Source: Candidatus Bipolaricaulota bacterium (lineage in GTDB: Bacteria > Bipolaricaulota > Bipolaricaulia > M55B111). From it: 38,897 nt of DNA. Under the pieces are notes generated by a model, which worked only from the letters and a program-made list of their open reading frames with translations, ran no database searches and was not told the origin of the DNA. The translations under genes and the position numbers were made by a program. This document shows positions 38,586 to 38,897 of the stretch, one piece after another. How positions within the stretch are numbered: position 1 is the first letter of the stretch; each line of letters starts with the position of its first letter. The stretch is taken from NCBI GenBank assembly GCA_018400715.1, contig JAGYME010000011.1, positions 1-38,897 of the forward strand, in the 5' to 3' direction.

Positions 38586-38897
38586 TTACCAATTCCAAAA
38601 CTTGTACTTTTTCTCCCAGTCACGGTTGCTGAAACAATGCATATCTTGCAACCAACAAGCAAATTCGCTTTCGGATTTGTCGTTATTTTCCACTTCGAGA
38701 CTTATTTCCACTACTTCTTCATTCGATAATTTTTGCACGATCGTCTTGTGGTCGTTCACGTTTAAGGTCAAAAGAGCTATATACATACCGGTTCTTTTAT
38801 TGCCGTCAATGAAAGGATGACCGGAAATAATTGAATAAATCTAGATGAGCGGCCTTATCGTAAATCGTGGGAAATAAATCCTGCCCCATTACCTTCT
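38586..38897 (-). pseudogene. doc: Doc/Fic-family toxin, 3' part, with a frameshift
   Basis: Read from the right edge, one frame gives GQDLFPTIYDKAAHL and, after a one-base shift at about 38841-38844, another gives IYSIISGHPFIDGNKRTGMYIALL, ending at TAA 38586. Joined, they match Doc proteins: the KAA helix followed by the Fic core HPFxDGNKR. The frame with the core meets a TAG just before the shift, so the gene as written is broken by one extra base. Either it is inactive or the base is a sequencing error. The N-terminus, and the antitoxin expected upstream, lie beyond the window. Doc phosphorylates EF-Tu in known systems. Confidence 0.82.

Overview
The window looks like a chromosomal segment of an anaerobic bacterium, roughly half GC apart from one edge. 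It carries many ABC importers and several oxygen-independent flavin/iron-sulfur dehydrogenases. Shine-Dalgarno sites are of the AGGAGGT type, TTG and GTG starts occur, and promoters are clean sigma-70/SigA type. All three solute-binding proteins have a cleavable signal peptide with no lipobox cysteine, which suggests a periplasm and therefore a diderm cell. A diderm, perhaps halophilic, Bacillota relative such as the Halanaerobiales is my guess, but the sequence does not prove it. The first ~345 bases are much richer in GC, contain unrelated coding sequence, and interrupt a host PLP-enzyme gene, so they are foreign or a chimeric contig edge.

Layout. (1) 349-6955, minus strand: FadR-type regulator, then a peptide-type ABC importer (binding protein, two permeases, one fused double ATPase), then the 5' end of a Cys/Met-metabolism PLP enzyme. 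(2) 7492-9175, plus strand: a PhoU-like DUF47 protein and a PiT phosphate transporter. (3) 9190-12461, minus strand: HAD-IIA phosphatase, DeoR-type regulator and a cytosolic glycerophosphodiesterase, with a MITE-like inverted-repeat block between the last two. (4) 12530-13160: a small heat-shock gene with a strong promoter, a CIRCE-geometry operator and a terminator. (5) 13222-13644: a gene-free stretch with a dense cluster of DnaA boxes. (6) 13689-16275, minus strand: a DUF1295 membrane enzyme and a one-chain fatty-acid-kinase-like protein (Dak2 plus DegV). (7) 16447-23579: two Dpp-type permeases and an M20 hydrolase (plus), facing a binding protein, adenine deaminase and nucleoside phosphorylase (minus). 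This is a probable purine/nucleoside or peptide salvage unit without its own ATPase. (8) 23871-34859, plus strand: a complete glycerol unit. It holds FAD glycerol-3-phosphate dehydrogenase with a BFD iron-sulfur domain, a second FAD/NAD protein, DUF1667, glycerol kinase, then a rhizobial-type GlpSTPQ-DUF2160-GlpV importer closed by two tandem terminators. (9) 34966-38315, minus strand: a four-gene dye-linked dehydrogenase complex (Fer2-FAD/NAD subunit, ferredoxin, BFD protein, DAO subunit). (10) At the right edge, a frameshifted Doc/Fic toxin gene.

How it fits together. Regions 2, 3 and 8 point to scavenging of glycerol, glycerophosphodiesters and phosphate: the importer brings in glycerol, GlpK makes glycerol-3-phosphate, the GDPD releases it from diesters, and the GlpA-like complex oxidises it anaerobically. 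Regions 8 and 9 contain two versions of the same electron-transfer modules, split differently between polypeptides. The strongest points for follow-up are the DnaA-box cluster away from dnaA, the symmetrically altered CIRCE-like operator, the complementary loss of ATPase motifs in GlpS and GlpT, the divergent adenine deaminase, and the chimeric left edge.
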